From: Thiobacillus denitrificans | GTDB lineage: Bacteria; Pseudomonadota; Gammaproteobacteria; Burkholderiales; Thiobacillaceae | Assembly (NCBI GenBank): GCA_002403375.1 | Contig: DHHQ01000020.1 | Location: forward strand, 62,001-126,000 | Direction: 5' to 3' | Length of the DNA stretch: 64,000 nucleotides | Part shown: piece by piece, positions 44,751 through 51,877 of the stretch | Layout of the letters: each line of letters opens with the position of its first letter | Numbering within the stretch: position 1 is the first letter of the stretch | Notes under the pieces: model-generated | Databases searched by the model: none | Seen by the model: only the letters and a program-made list of their open reading frames with translations | Told to the model about the DNA's origin: nothing | Program-made: the position numbers and the translations under genes

Positions 44751-45689
44751 ATGGACAGAAACGCGCATTTGTTCAGCATCTTTCACACGGCCCGCCACAT
44801 CTTCAGCCATATCGGCGTCACCCTGCTGGCGGTGGGCGTGGCCTTCTCCCTGCCCGCGCTGGCGAAGTTCATCCTGTTCACCTGGTGGCCGCTCGTCGAA
44901 GGCGACTCGCAGCTGCTGCTGATCAACGAAATCATCTTCGCCGCCGTGCTGGTGCTGCTGTTCAACTTCTTCCTGAGCGCCCGCCAGGGACGCCTCAGCC
45001 GCAGGATGGTTCGCCTCGCCTCGCTGGTGCACGTGCGCGAGGAAGGCAACTGGCTGTCGCGCTGGACCGACCGCAACCTGCTCGACCGCAGGCTGATCGA
45101 CCGCATCACCGGCACCCGCGACGTCTCGGTGATGTCGGTCACCGGCTACGACACTTTCGTCTCCGGGCAGCGCAACCTGGGGCGCGTGATCGACAACAGC
45201 TACGAGCTGCGGGTGATGCTGATGAACCCCTACGGTGCGGGCGCGATGCGGCGCGTCAGGTCGCTGGGCGACCCCGCGCCGCTGCTCGAAACCTACTGCG
45301 AAGAGACGGCCGCGACGATCGAACGGCTCACTGCCCTCGCCGCCGCGGGCAAGCAGGTCACGCTCAAGTTCTACGACGACCCGCCCTTCTGGAACCTGAT
45401 CGTCACCGGGGAATACGTGTGGGTGCAGTACTGCCACGACGGCGAGGAACTCAGGACGCAGCCCGAATACGTCTTCGCGCTGCACCGCGACAAGCCGCGG
45501 CAGGGTCTGTTCTCGGCGTTCTACGTGCACTTCCTCAACCAGTGGAGCGACGCGCGCCACCCGGAATACGACTTCGCTACCCGCGAGCTGGTGTTCCGCA
45601 ACGAGAAAGGCAACGAAACACGGCGCCTGCCCTTCCCGCCGCAGCCCGCCCGCAGCGAAACGCCCGAGCTCGTCCTGCTGGCGCGCTGA
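44751..45689 (+). CDS. two-helix membrane protein with a PLD-like cytoplasmic domain
   Basis: This 312-residue protein has two N-terminal membrane helices (about residues 18-44 and 58-76) and a cytoplasmic domain of about 220 residues. The domain pattern SVMSVTGYDTF, then SYELRVMLMNPYG and later YVWVQYCHDG resembles the phospholipase-D-like fold, but neither HKD motif is present, so catalysis of that kind is unlikely. AGGAG precedes the ATG. It is divergent from the DUF4396 gene with 199 bases between them. I cannot name a function. Confidence 0.7.
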   Translation: MDRNAHLFSIFHTARHIFSHIGVTLLAVGVAFSLPALAKFILFTWWPLVEGDSQLLLINEIIFAAVLVLLFNFFLSARQGRLSRRMVRLASLVHVREEGNWLSRWTDRNLLDRRLIDRITGTRDVSVMSVTGYDTFVSGQRNLGRVIDNSYELRVMLMNPYGAGAMRRVRSLGDPAPLLETYCEETAATIERLTALAAAGKQVTLKFYDDPPFWNLIVTGEYVWVQYCHDGEELRTQPEYVFALHRDKPRQGLFSAFYVHFLNQWSDARHPEYDFATRELVFRNEKGNETRRLPFPPQPARSETPELVLLAR

Positions 45690-45704
45690 GGCGCCGGGAC
45701 CGCC

Positions 45705-45959
45705 CTACTTGAGGTTGTTCGACGAGAACAGCAGCACCTTGCCGCCGAGGAAACTCACGCTGACCGAGCGTTTCTCGTTGCCCCACACGCAGTTGCGCAC
45801 GCCCATCACGTCGTCGCACGAATCGGGCGGGCCGATCAGCTGGGTCACCTCCTCGTAGCTCATGCCGCTGGTGATCTTGTTGTAGTTGTCCAGCGTGAGC
45901 TTGCTGCAGCCGAGCGCCAGCAGCAGGACGCTCATGGTCAGAACGGTGCGGATCTTCAT
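45705..45959 (-). CDS. small lipoprotein, DUF3862-like
   Basis: This 84-residue protein has a lipobox LLALGCSK with Cys18 as the lipidated residue. The mature part LTLDNYNKITSGMSYEEVTQLIG and the GNEKRSVSVSFLGGKVLLFSS end resemble the BamE/SmpA-like DUF3862 fold, with a Cys pair (SCDDVMGVRNC) likely forming a disulfide. It is probably an outer-membrane lipoprotein; function unknown. Confidence 0.78.
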   Translation of the reverse strand: MKIRTVLTMSVLLLALGCSKLTLDNYNKITSGMSYEEVTQLIGPPDSCDDVMGVRNCVWGNEKRSVSVSFLGGKVLLFSSNNLK

Positions 45960-46014
45960 GGGGCCTCCGGTTCGAAAAAAAGCGCACAGGATACCGTCGA
46001 AGCGGCGCCTGCCG

Positions 46015-46512
46015 TCACGACAGCAGGCGGTCGGCGACGAACACCCCGAGCATGGCGAAGGCCAGCGCGATCTTCAGCAGGGCGCCGAACAGCAGACCCA
46101 GCGTGGCGCCCACGCCCGCCTGGGTCGCCGCCTTCGCCGACGCGCGGCGGCTGAACTCGCCGATGACAGCGCCGACGAAGGGCCCCAGCACGAGGCCGGG
46201 CAGGCCGAAGAAGATCCCGACCAGGGCGCCGAGCGCGGCCCCGGCCACCGCCCGCGGCGACGCGCCGAAGCGCTTCGCGCCGAGCGCCGCCGCGAGGAAG
46301 TCGACGGCGTAGCTCAGCAGCGCGAGCAGCCCCAGCAGCGTGAGGGTGAGCCAGCCGACGTAGGCGAAGTTCTCCGCCCATGCCAGCAGCACCAGGCCGG
46401 CGAATACCAGCGGAATGCCCGGCACGGCCGGCAGGATCAGGCCGGCGAAACCGGCCGCGATCAGCAGCGCGGCCAGCACCCAGAGTAGTATCTGCACGCC
46501 TGGATCAGGCAT
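46015..46512 (-). CDS. DUF456 family membrane protein
   Basis: This 165-residue protein has four or five hydrophobic segments: LILPAVPGIPLVFAGLVLLAWAE is the DUF456 opening, and GLVLGPFVGAVIGEF with a second Gly-rich motif follow. The Gly-zipper-like motifs suggest close helix packing; no function is established. It starts seven bases after the stop of the flavoprotein gene, so the two are probably cotranscribed. Confidence 0.8.
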   Translation of the reverse strand: MPDPGVQILLWVLAALLIAAGFAGLILPAVPGIPLVFAGLVLLAWAENFAYVGWLTLTLLGLLALLSYAVDFLAAALGAKRFGASPRAVAGAALGALVGIFFGLPGLVLGPFVGAVIGEFSRRASAKAATQAGVGATLGLLFGALLKIALAFAMLGVFVADRLLS

Positions 46513-46518
46513 CGCGGC

Positions 46519-47184
46519 TCAGCGCTCGAACACCAGGCTTTCCGCGCTCGCGCCCAGCTCTGTCAGCGCGCCGTTGACCGCATCCATGAAGGGCGGCGGG
46601 CCGCACACGTAGAAACGCTGCGCGAAGTCGTCGACGGTCTCCTGCAGGAAGGCGCGGTCGACCCGCCGGTTCGCGTAGCCGGGCGCGGCGACGCCGGTGC
46701 AGGTAAGGACGCAGCGCTCGCCGAGCAGATGGCGCAACTCCTTCTCGCAGATGACGTCGGCGGGGGTCTTGTTGGAGAAGATCAGGGTCTGCCCGCCGAG
46801 CTCGCCCCGACGCGCGAGGTCGCGCAGGATCGCCAGGAAGGGCGTGATGCCGGCGCCGCCCGCGATGAAGACGCCCGGCCCCTGGTAGCTGATGGTGCCG
46901 AAGGGCTCCGACATCAGGAGTTGCGCGCCGGGCTCGAGTTCGTGCAGCGCACGGGTCACGCCGTCGTGGTCGCGATATGCCTTGATCGTGAATTCGAGCA
47001 CCCGGTCGGCGGCGAGTCCAGTCGGGGTGAACGGCCGCCCCTCCGCGCTCATGCCGGGCCGGTCGATCGCCAGTTCGACCCCCTGTCCCGGGACGACGGA
47101 GAACCCCTCCGGCCGACTGACGATGAAGCGTTTCACATCGTGGGTGACGAACTGGCTCATCAGCAGGGTGACGCTGTGGCTCAT
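46519..47184 (-). CDS. ferredoxin-NADP reductase-type flavoprotein
   Basis: This 221-residue oxidoreductase has the FAD-binding domain with GRPFTPTGL (RxYS-like motif) near residue 50 and the NAD(P)-binding domain with FIAGGAGITPFLAILRDL near residue 105 and the final YVCGPPPFMDAV. It lacks a [2Fe-2S] domain, so it resembles stand-alone flavodoxin/ferredoxin reductases that pass electrons from NAD(P)H to a carrier. The ATG at 47184 has GAGGA upstream. The electron partner is not identified. Confidence 0.87.
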   Translation of the reverse strand: MSHSVTLLMSQFVTHDVKRFIVSRPEGFSVVPGQGVELAIDRPGMSAEGRPFTPTGLAADRVLEFTIKAYRDHDGVTRALHELEPGAQLLMSEPFGTISYQGPGVFIAGGAGITPFLAILRDLARRGELGGQTLIFSNKTPADVICEKELRHLLGERCVLTCTGVAAPGYANRRVDRAFLQETVDDFAQRFYVCGPPPFMDAVNGALTELGASAESLVFER

Positions 47185-47369
47185 GGCGATGCTCCTCGAG
47201 GACTGTCTCTTGCATCTTAGTCGCTCGCGCCGCGCACGCGCCTCGGCTGCGGCCGAGGCAGCGGCGCTCCCGTGTGCAGACCCTGCACGGGTCAGGCGCA
47301 TGGCATCGCGCATCTGGCCGACCCCGACATCCGCAACAGGCGCCAACAATAAAATCCCTTTATCGAACG

Positions 47370-47398
47370 ACTAATTCTTCGATTAGTAGGTTTATACC
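47370..47398 (+). promoter_or_regulatory. AT-rich dyad and -10-like element upstream of the AraC-type gene
   Basis: ACTAAT and ATTAGT (47370-47375 and 47382-47387) form a perfect inverted repeat with a 6-base centre, followed by TATACC at 47393-47398. The surrounding 60 bases are far more AT-rich than the neighbours. It lies about 50 bases before the regulator start and may be its promoter with an autoregulatory operator. Confidence 0.45.
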
Positions 47399-47445
47399 GA
47401 TTCTGTTTAGATACCCCATCAGGGAGACTCGAGAAAAACAAATCG

Positions 47446-48390
47446 ATGGTTGTGGAAATCTGTACCGATGCCGTTACCCTCGCAGAACGGCCGGACTTCT
47501 GGCGGCGGACCCGCCAGGCCTTGTTCAAGGACCGGTGCCGGATCCTGCCCGACCCCGAGACGTCGTTCCGGGCGAGCGTGTCATTGACACGAATCGGCCC
47601 CCTCGCGCTTTCGGAGTGCCAGGGCACGTCTTTCAGGATGACTCGCCAGGGTTGCGAGGAATCGGGCGCGCTGGCGCTGCTGATTCAGAAACAAGGCCAT
47701 TGCGCAATCCATCACCAGAGTCGCGAGATCCTTCTCGGACCGGGCACGTTCTGCATCCTTCCGGCCGATCGCCCGGTCGAATTCGAAATGCGTGGCCCGT
47801 ATCGGCAGTTCAGCCTGCGCTTCAAATCGAGCCTGCTGTCCGAACGCTTTGCGGGCTGGGAACGCTGCGCCTTTTCCCCGATCCCGTGCGATGCGGGCGC
47901 GGGCGGTATTTTTCTCGGCCTGGTGAAGGCGATGCGGCAGCACGGCGAATCCAGCAACAGCCAGTGCTGCCTCGAGGCCTTCCAGTCCATGCTCGGGTTG
48001 CTCGCCACCACGCTGGGCGAGCAGGCAGGTGATCCGTCGCAGGCGCCGGTGACGCGCATGGCGCACTACCACAAGGCGCGCATCCGCAGTTTCGTCCTCG
48101 GCAACCTGGCCAATCCCGAGCTGGACATCTCCCGCATTGCCGAAGCGGTGGGGCTTTCCCCGCGTTATCTGCACCGCCTGTTCGCCGACGAGCCCATGCA
48201 ACTCATGCAATGGATCTGGAGCGAACGCCTCGAGCGCTGCCTCAAGGCCCTGGCCAACCACGACGAGGCCGGCCGCTCGGTCAGCGCAATCGCCTACGCA
48301 TGGGGATTCAACGACGCGTCCCACTTCAGCCGCGCCTTCCGCAAGCGGTACGGCGTGTCCCCGCGCGACATCCAGACCCGGCTCCAGTGA
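47446..48390 (+). CDS. AraC-family transcriptional regulator
   Basis: This 314-residue regulator has an N-terminal cupin-like sensing domain (PDPETSFRASVSLTRIGPL, then GPGTFCILPADRPVEFE) and a C-terminal pair of helix-turn-helices: ISRIAEAVGLSPRYLHRLFAD and then the AraC signature VSAIAYAWGFNDASHFSRAFRKRYG. The ligand is unknown. It lies 385 bases upstream of the cytochrome-porin gene on the same strand and could control it, though the two-component boxes there suggest another regulator as well. Confidence 0.93.
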   Translation: MVVEICTDAVTLAERPDFWRRTRQALFKDRCRILPDPETSFRASVSLTRIGPLALSECQGTSFRMTRQGCEESGALALLIQKQGHCAIHHQSREILLGPGTFCILPADRPVEFEMRGPYRQFSLRFKSSLLSERFAGWERCAFSPIPCDAGAGGIFLGLVKAMRQHGESSNSQCCLEAFQSMLGLLATTLGEQAGDPSQAPVTRMAHYHKARIRSFVLGNLANPELDISRIAEAVGLSPRYLHRLFADEPMQLMQWIWSERLERCLKALANHDEAGRSVSAIAYAWGFNDASHFSRAFRKRYGVSPRDIQTRLQ

Positions 48391-48775
48391 CGCGGCGGGA
48401 GGGGGCTCCTGCAAGCCTCCCCCACCCGCGATCTCCTCGTCCCTCGCCATCCCGCCGCCGTTCAAGGAACGGTCTCCCCTGGCCATGCCGCGTGGACGGG
48501 GACCGCACCATCTGTGCACTCCCAGTCAAGTTTCACTGCATTCTTGGTCAAGAAGCTCCGTGGCGTCAGGCCTACCCTTGAGCACAAGGTTAAGGAAACC
48601 TTAAGAAGAACGGCTGGGGTTCCGTGCCCGCGTCAGGGAGGGGTACGGTGAAGGTGGTCGGGGGAACATGTCGCCCCCATCACCCAGCCAGGCTGCGCAC
48701 GGTTGGTCCGGCGGTTGCACAAACATGGGCTGGCTCGATGTGCTTGAAACCATCGACAAGAAGGAGAACGCAAAC
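48391..48775 (+). promoter_or_regulatory. 385-base regulatory region before the cytochrome-porin, with a PmrA/QseB-like box
   Basis: This gene-free stretch holds, from left to right: a G-rich/C-rich imperfect hairpin (about 48396-48427) after the AraC-type gene; a perfect dyad TTCTTG-GT-CAAGAA at 48541-48554; a second dyad CTTG-N4-CAAG at 48577-48588; and GTTAAG-GAAAC-CTTAAG at 48589-48605, matching the CTTAAG-N5-CTTAAG box of PmrA/QseB-type response regulators. No clear -10 follows the box at normal spacing. An AAGGAG ribosome site precedes the porin start. Confidence 0.6.
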
Positions 48776-50104
48776 ATGATTTCCACTCTCACTCGCCGCC
48801 TGTGGGCGTGCACGGCACGGTATCGGTCCACCCCGACTGGCACACGCAGCCTCACCGCAAGCACCCTCGCCGCTGCGCTGGTCGGCATGCTGGGCCTGGG
48901 CGCCGCAACCGATAGCCAGGCCGTGCCCGCCTTCGCGCGCCAGACCGGCATGGCCTGCGCAGCCTGCCACTTCCAGTCGTATCCGGCGATCAATGCCTTC
49001 GGCCGCGCCTTCAAATCGGCTGGCTATACGCTGATCGGCGCACAGGAGAAGGTCGAGGGCGACGACCTCTCTCTGCCGGTCGTGCTCAACGCCTCGCTGA
49101 TCACCAAGTTCCGCTACCAGAAAACCAACGGCGACGACAAGACCGTGGCCACCAACACCGGCGAGCTGCAGTTCCCGGACGAGGCCGCCCTGCTGATCGG
49201 CGGCCGTGCCGGCGAGCACGTCGGCTTCGTTCTCGAGCTGGCCACCTTCGGCGAGGCCAATGTCGACGGTGGTGACGGCGACGGCGAATTCAGCCTGTTC
49301 GGCTCGTTCAAGATGCCGATCACCTACAAGGTGGGCGGCGCCGACCTGTCCTTCATTCCCTTCACCACCGATGCCGGCGGCGCATCCTACGGCTTCGAAC
49401 TCCTGAACACCGGCGCCCAGCGCTTCCAGCGTGTCGGCGAGGATCGCAGCGCGCTGATGGCCCAGCAGTACCTCGGGCTTGGCGCGGGCGAAGCCGAAGG
49501 CTTCGCCTTCGTGGCCGCCAACGAAATGGGCTTCGTCAACGTCAGCATGTGGGCGCCCATCCACGGCAGCTTCGCGGTGAAGAGCCTGGCGCCTTACGTG
49601 CGGGCAGCCCTGACGCCGAGCCTCGGTAACTGGGATACGGGCCTCGGCTTCCAGTATTACTCCGGCAAGGCCAAGGAAGACGACCTGAGCCTTGTTACTG
49701 GCAACGTGGTCGAATACAAAACCAAGGGCTGGTCGATCGACGGCCAGATGCAGGGCGAAGTCGCCGGCATGCCGCTAGGCGTGTACGCAGCCTACGGGGA
49801 AACCCCGTCCGACTCGTTCTTCAATACGAGCGCGTCCGACCGCACCGCCTGGTCGATCCACGGCCAGCTCGGCGTGCTTCCGGGCAAGGCCACTGTGATC
49901 CTCGGCTACCGCTCGGCCGACCGCGGCACCGCTACCCGGGACGAGGACAATGCCCTGACGCTCGGCGGCACCTACCAGCTGGCGCAGAACGTACAGGTCC
50001 AGCTCAACCACGTCGAGCGCAGCGGCAACCGGTTCGATGACCCCCTTCCCGCTGGCAGCAGCGGCGACCGCCAGACCACGCTGATGCTGTTCAGCGCATT
50101 CTGA
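48776..50104 (+). CDS. outer-membrane porin with N-terminal haem c motif (Cyc2-like architecture)
   Basis: This 442-residue protein has a long signal region with cleavage probably after SQA (residue 49). The mature N-terminus VPAFARQTGMACAACHFQSYP carries one CxxCH haem c site (Cys61, Cys64, His65), then INAFGRAFKSAGYTLIG. The rest alternates in short beta-strands with Gly/Asp loops and ends in the terminal Phe of outer-membrane barrels. One haem fused to a barrel is the layout of Cyc2-type outer-membrane cytochromes, known as iron(II) oxidases; substrate here is inferred, not shown. It heads a cassette with a lipoprotein and a soluble cytochrome c. Confidence 0.82.
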   Translation: MISTLTRRLWACTARYRSTPTGTRSLTASTLAAALVGMLGLGAATDSQAVPAFARQTGMACAACHFQSYPAINAFGRAFKSAGYTLIGAQEKVEGDDLSLPVVLNASLITKFRYQKTNGDDKTVATNTGELQFPDEAALLIGGRAGEHVGFVLELATFGEANVDGGDGDGEFSLFGSFKMPITYKVGGADLSFIPFTTDAGGASYGFELLNTGAQRFQRVGEDRSALMAQQYLGLGAGEAEGFAFVAANEMGFVNVSMWAPIHGSFAVKSLAPYVRAALTPSLGNWDTGLGFQYYSGKAKEDDLSLVTGNVVEYKTKGWSIDGQMQGEVAGMPLGVYAAYGETPSDSFFNTSASDRTAWSIHGQLGVLPGKATVILGYRSADRGTATRDEDNALTLGGTYQLAQNVQVQLNHVERSGNRFDDPLPAGSSGDRQTTLMLFSAF

Positions 50105-50123
50105 CCGCAACCGGGACCTGGAC

Positions 50124-50654
50124 ATGCTCGACATTCGCCGCTTTTCCTGCCTGCTCACCCCGGTGCTCATCGCCCTCGCTTCGGGCTGTGCGCCCATGGG
50201 GGCGACGCCGGGCCGGGTCGAAGTAACGTCCGACCCGGCGGGCGCGGAGGTGTATGCCATGGGCAGCAAGGTCGGCGTGACGCCGCTCACCCTGGACCAG
50301 CACCTGATTTTTCCGCTGACCTACCCGAGCGAGAAGCAGGCGCTTTACGGCGTGGTCGAGCTGCGCAAGGCAGGCTGCGCCGATGCCAGGCAGAGCGTCA
50401 GCACCCGTGCGCTGGCCAGGGGGATACACGTCAAGCTGGACTGCCTCGCGGCGGCGCGGGCGGAAACGCCCGCCCACCGCGAGGCGCAACCGGCCCCGCC
50501 CCCCGCGAGCAGGCAAGCCGCACCGGCGCCGGCGCCGAAGGAAAAGCCAGGCATCGAGCTGCGGCTGCGGCAGGTCCAGGAACTGCGCGAAAAGGGCCTG
50601 ATCACGGAACAGGAAGCCCAGGAAATCCGCCGGCGCATCCTCGACGAACTCTAG
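50124..50654 (+). CDS. PEGA-like lipoprotein with C-terminal SHOCT domain
   Basis: This 176-residue protein has a lipobox (ALASGCAP), a PEGA-like beta domain (GRVEVTSDPAGAEVYAMGSKVG), a Pro/Ala-rich linker of about 30 residues and a C-terminal SHOCT helix pair (LRQVQELREKGLITEQEAQEI). PEGA domains bind cell surface or glycan partners and SHOCT acts in oligomerisation. It starts 20 bases after the porin stop, so it may be an accessory or assembly factor for the outer-membrane complex. Confidence 0.8.
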   Translation: MLDIRRFSCLLTPVLIALASGCAPMGATPGRVEVTSDPAGAEVYAMGSKVGVTPLTLDQHLIFPLTYPSEKQALYGVVELRKAGCADARQSVSTRALARGIHVKLDCLAAARAETPAHREAQPAPPPASRQAAPAPAPKEKPGIELRLRQVQELREKGLITEQEAQEIRRRILDEL

Positions 50655-50708
50655 ATGCGTCGGCCTTTGCGCTGCCGGCTTTCATGGCGCGCCCAGGAGA
50701 CTGAAAAC

Positions 50709-51062
50709 ATGAGCAATCAATCGCAATATCTTCTCAAGCCGAGTCAGGTTGCCACCCTGTTGGGGATGCTGGGTCTGCTCGCTTTGGCCGCCCCGTCTGC
50801 CCTGGCCGACGACGGCCAGGCGCTGGCGACCAAGAACCAGTGCATGACCTGCCACAAGATCGAAGGCAAGCAGGTCGGTCCTGCCTACAAGGACGTGGCC
50901 GCGAAGTACAAGGGAGACCCCGATGCCCCGGACAAACTGGCCGCCAAGGTAAGAACCGGCGGCAAGGGGGTGTGGGGCCAAGTGCCGATGCCGCCCAACA
51001 AGAAGATCTCCGACGACGACCTCAGGACCGTCGTCAACTGGATTCTGAGCCAGGGCAGCTAG
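50709..51062 (+). CDS. small class I cytochrome c (c551/c8 type)
   Basis: This 117-residue protein has a signal peptide ending at ALA (residue 33) and a mature part of about 84 residues with CMTCH (Cys45, Cys48, His49) and the axial Met94 in WGQVPMPPNK, typical of cytochrome c551/c8. The length and the final DLRTVVNWILSQ helix also fit. As a periplasmic electron shuttle it could accept electrons from the haem of the porin encoded upstream. A CAGGAG ribosome site lies ten bases before the ATG. Confidence 0.92.
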   Translation: MSNQSQYLLKPSQVATLLGMLGLLALAAPSALADDGQALATKNQCMTCHKIEGKQVGPAYKDVAAKYKGDPDAPDKLAAKVRTGGKGVWGQVPMPPNKKISDDDLRTVVNWILSQGS

Positions 51063-51077
51063 CGGCTCGTCCCCCTG

Positions 51078-51133
51078 GCGAGGGGCGGGCTGACCGTGTC
51101 GATGCGCATCGATCCGGTCAGTCCGCCCCTCGC
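51078..51133. repeat. long inverted repeat after the cytochrome c gene
   Basis: Two 19-base arms (51078-51096 and 51115-51133) pair with a single G:T mismatch and flank CGATGCGCATCG, itself a palindrome. It can form a very stable RNA stem. No T run follows, so it may be a factor-dependent terminator, RNA-stability element or attenuator between the cytochrome and the two-component genes. Confidence 0.75.
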
Positions 51134-51214
51134 TTCTGCGCGACGGCGATGCCATCCTCGCCGACCGCCCCCCTATCCGGTCGGCAAGGCGTTGCTGAAG
51201 GAGATTGCCTGGAC

Positions 51215-51877
51215 ATGCGTTTGCTTTTGGTGGAGGACGATGCCCTGCTGGGCGATGGCCTGCGCGCGGGGCTCGCGCTCGACGGCTACAGCGTCGACTG
51301 GGTGCGAGACGGCGAGGCAGCGAGGCTGGCGCTCTTCGCTGAGGGGTACGACGCCTGCGTGCTCGACCTGGGGCTGCCGCGACGGGATGGCCTGGCCGTG
51401 CTGAAGGAGCTGCGCGCACGCGACAACCACACACCGGTGCTCATCCTCACCGCCCGCGACACCCTCGAAGACAAGGTTGCCGGCCTCGACGCAGGCGCCG
51501 ACGACTACCTGCTCAAGCCGGTCGAACTGGCCGAGCTCCGGGCACGCCTGCGCGCACTCCTGCGGCGTGCCGCCGGCGCCGCCAGCCCGCTGCTGCAGCA
51601 CAGGACTCTCAGTCTCGACCCGGCATCCAAACAGGTCACGCTGTCGGGACGAGTCGTGCCCCTGTCGGGGCGCGAATACGCCCTGCTCCACGACCTGCTC
51701 AGCCACAAGAACCGTATCCGTTCCCGGCAGGAACTGGAAACCGGGCTGTATGCCTGGGGGGAGGAAGTGGAGAGCAATACCGTGGAGGTCTACATCCACC
51801 GCCTGCGCAGGAAGCTGGGGGCCGACATGATCCGCACGGTTCGGGGCCTCGGCTATGTGCTGGGAGACGCATCGTGA
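51215..51877 (+). CDS. OmpR-family response regulator (QseB/PmrA-like)
   Basis: This 220-residue regulator has a receiver domain with acidic pair Asp8-Asp9, phospho-acceptor Asp51 in CVLDLGLPRRDG and the conserved Lys in DYLLKPVEL, followed by a winged-helix DNA-binding domain (VVPLSGREYALLHDLL to VEVYIHRLRRKLG). The pattern MRLLLVEDDALLGDGL and LPLSxREYALL is close to QseB/PmrA, whose box is CTTAAG-N5-CTTAAG. Its stop overlaps the kinase start as GTGA. Confidence 0.95.
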   Translation: MRLLLVEDDALLGDGLRAGLALDGYSVDWVRDGEAARLALFAEGYDACVLDLGLPRRDGLAVLKELRARDNHTPVLILTARDTLEDKVAGLDAGADDYLLKPVELAELRARLRALLRRAAGAASPLLQHRTLSLDPASKQVTLSGRVVPLSGREYALLHDLLSHKNRIRSRQELETGLYAWGEEVESNTVEVYIHRLRRKLGADMIRTVRGLGYVLGDAS

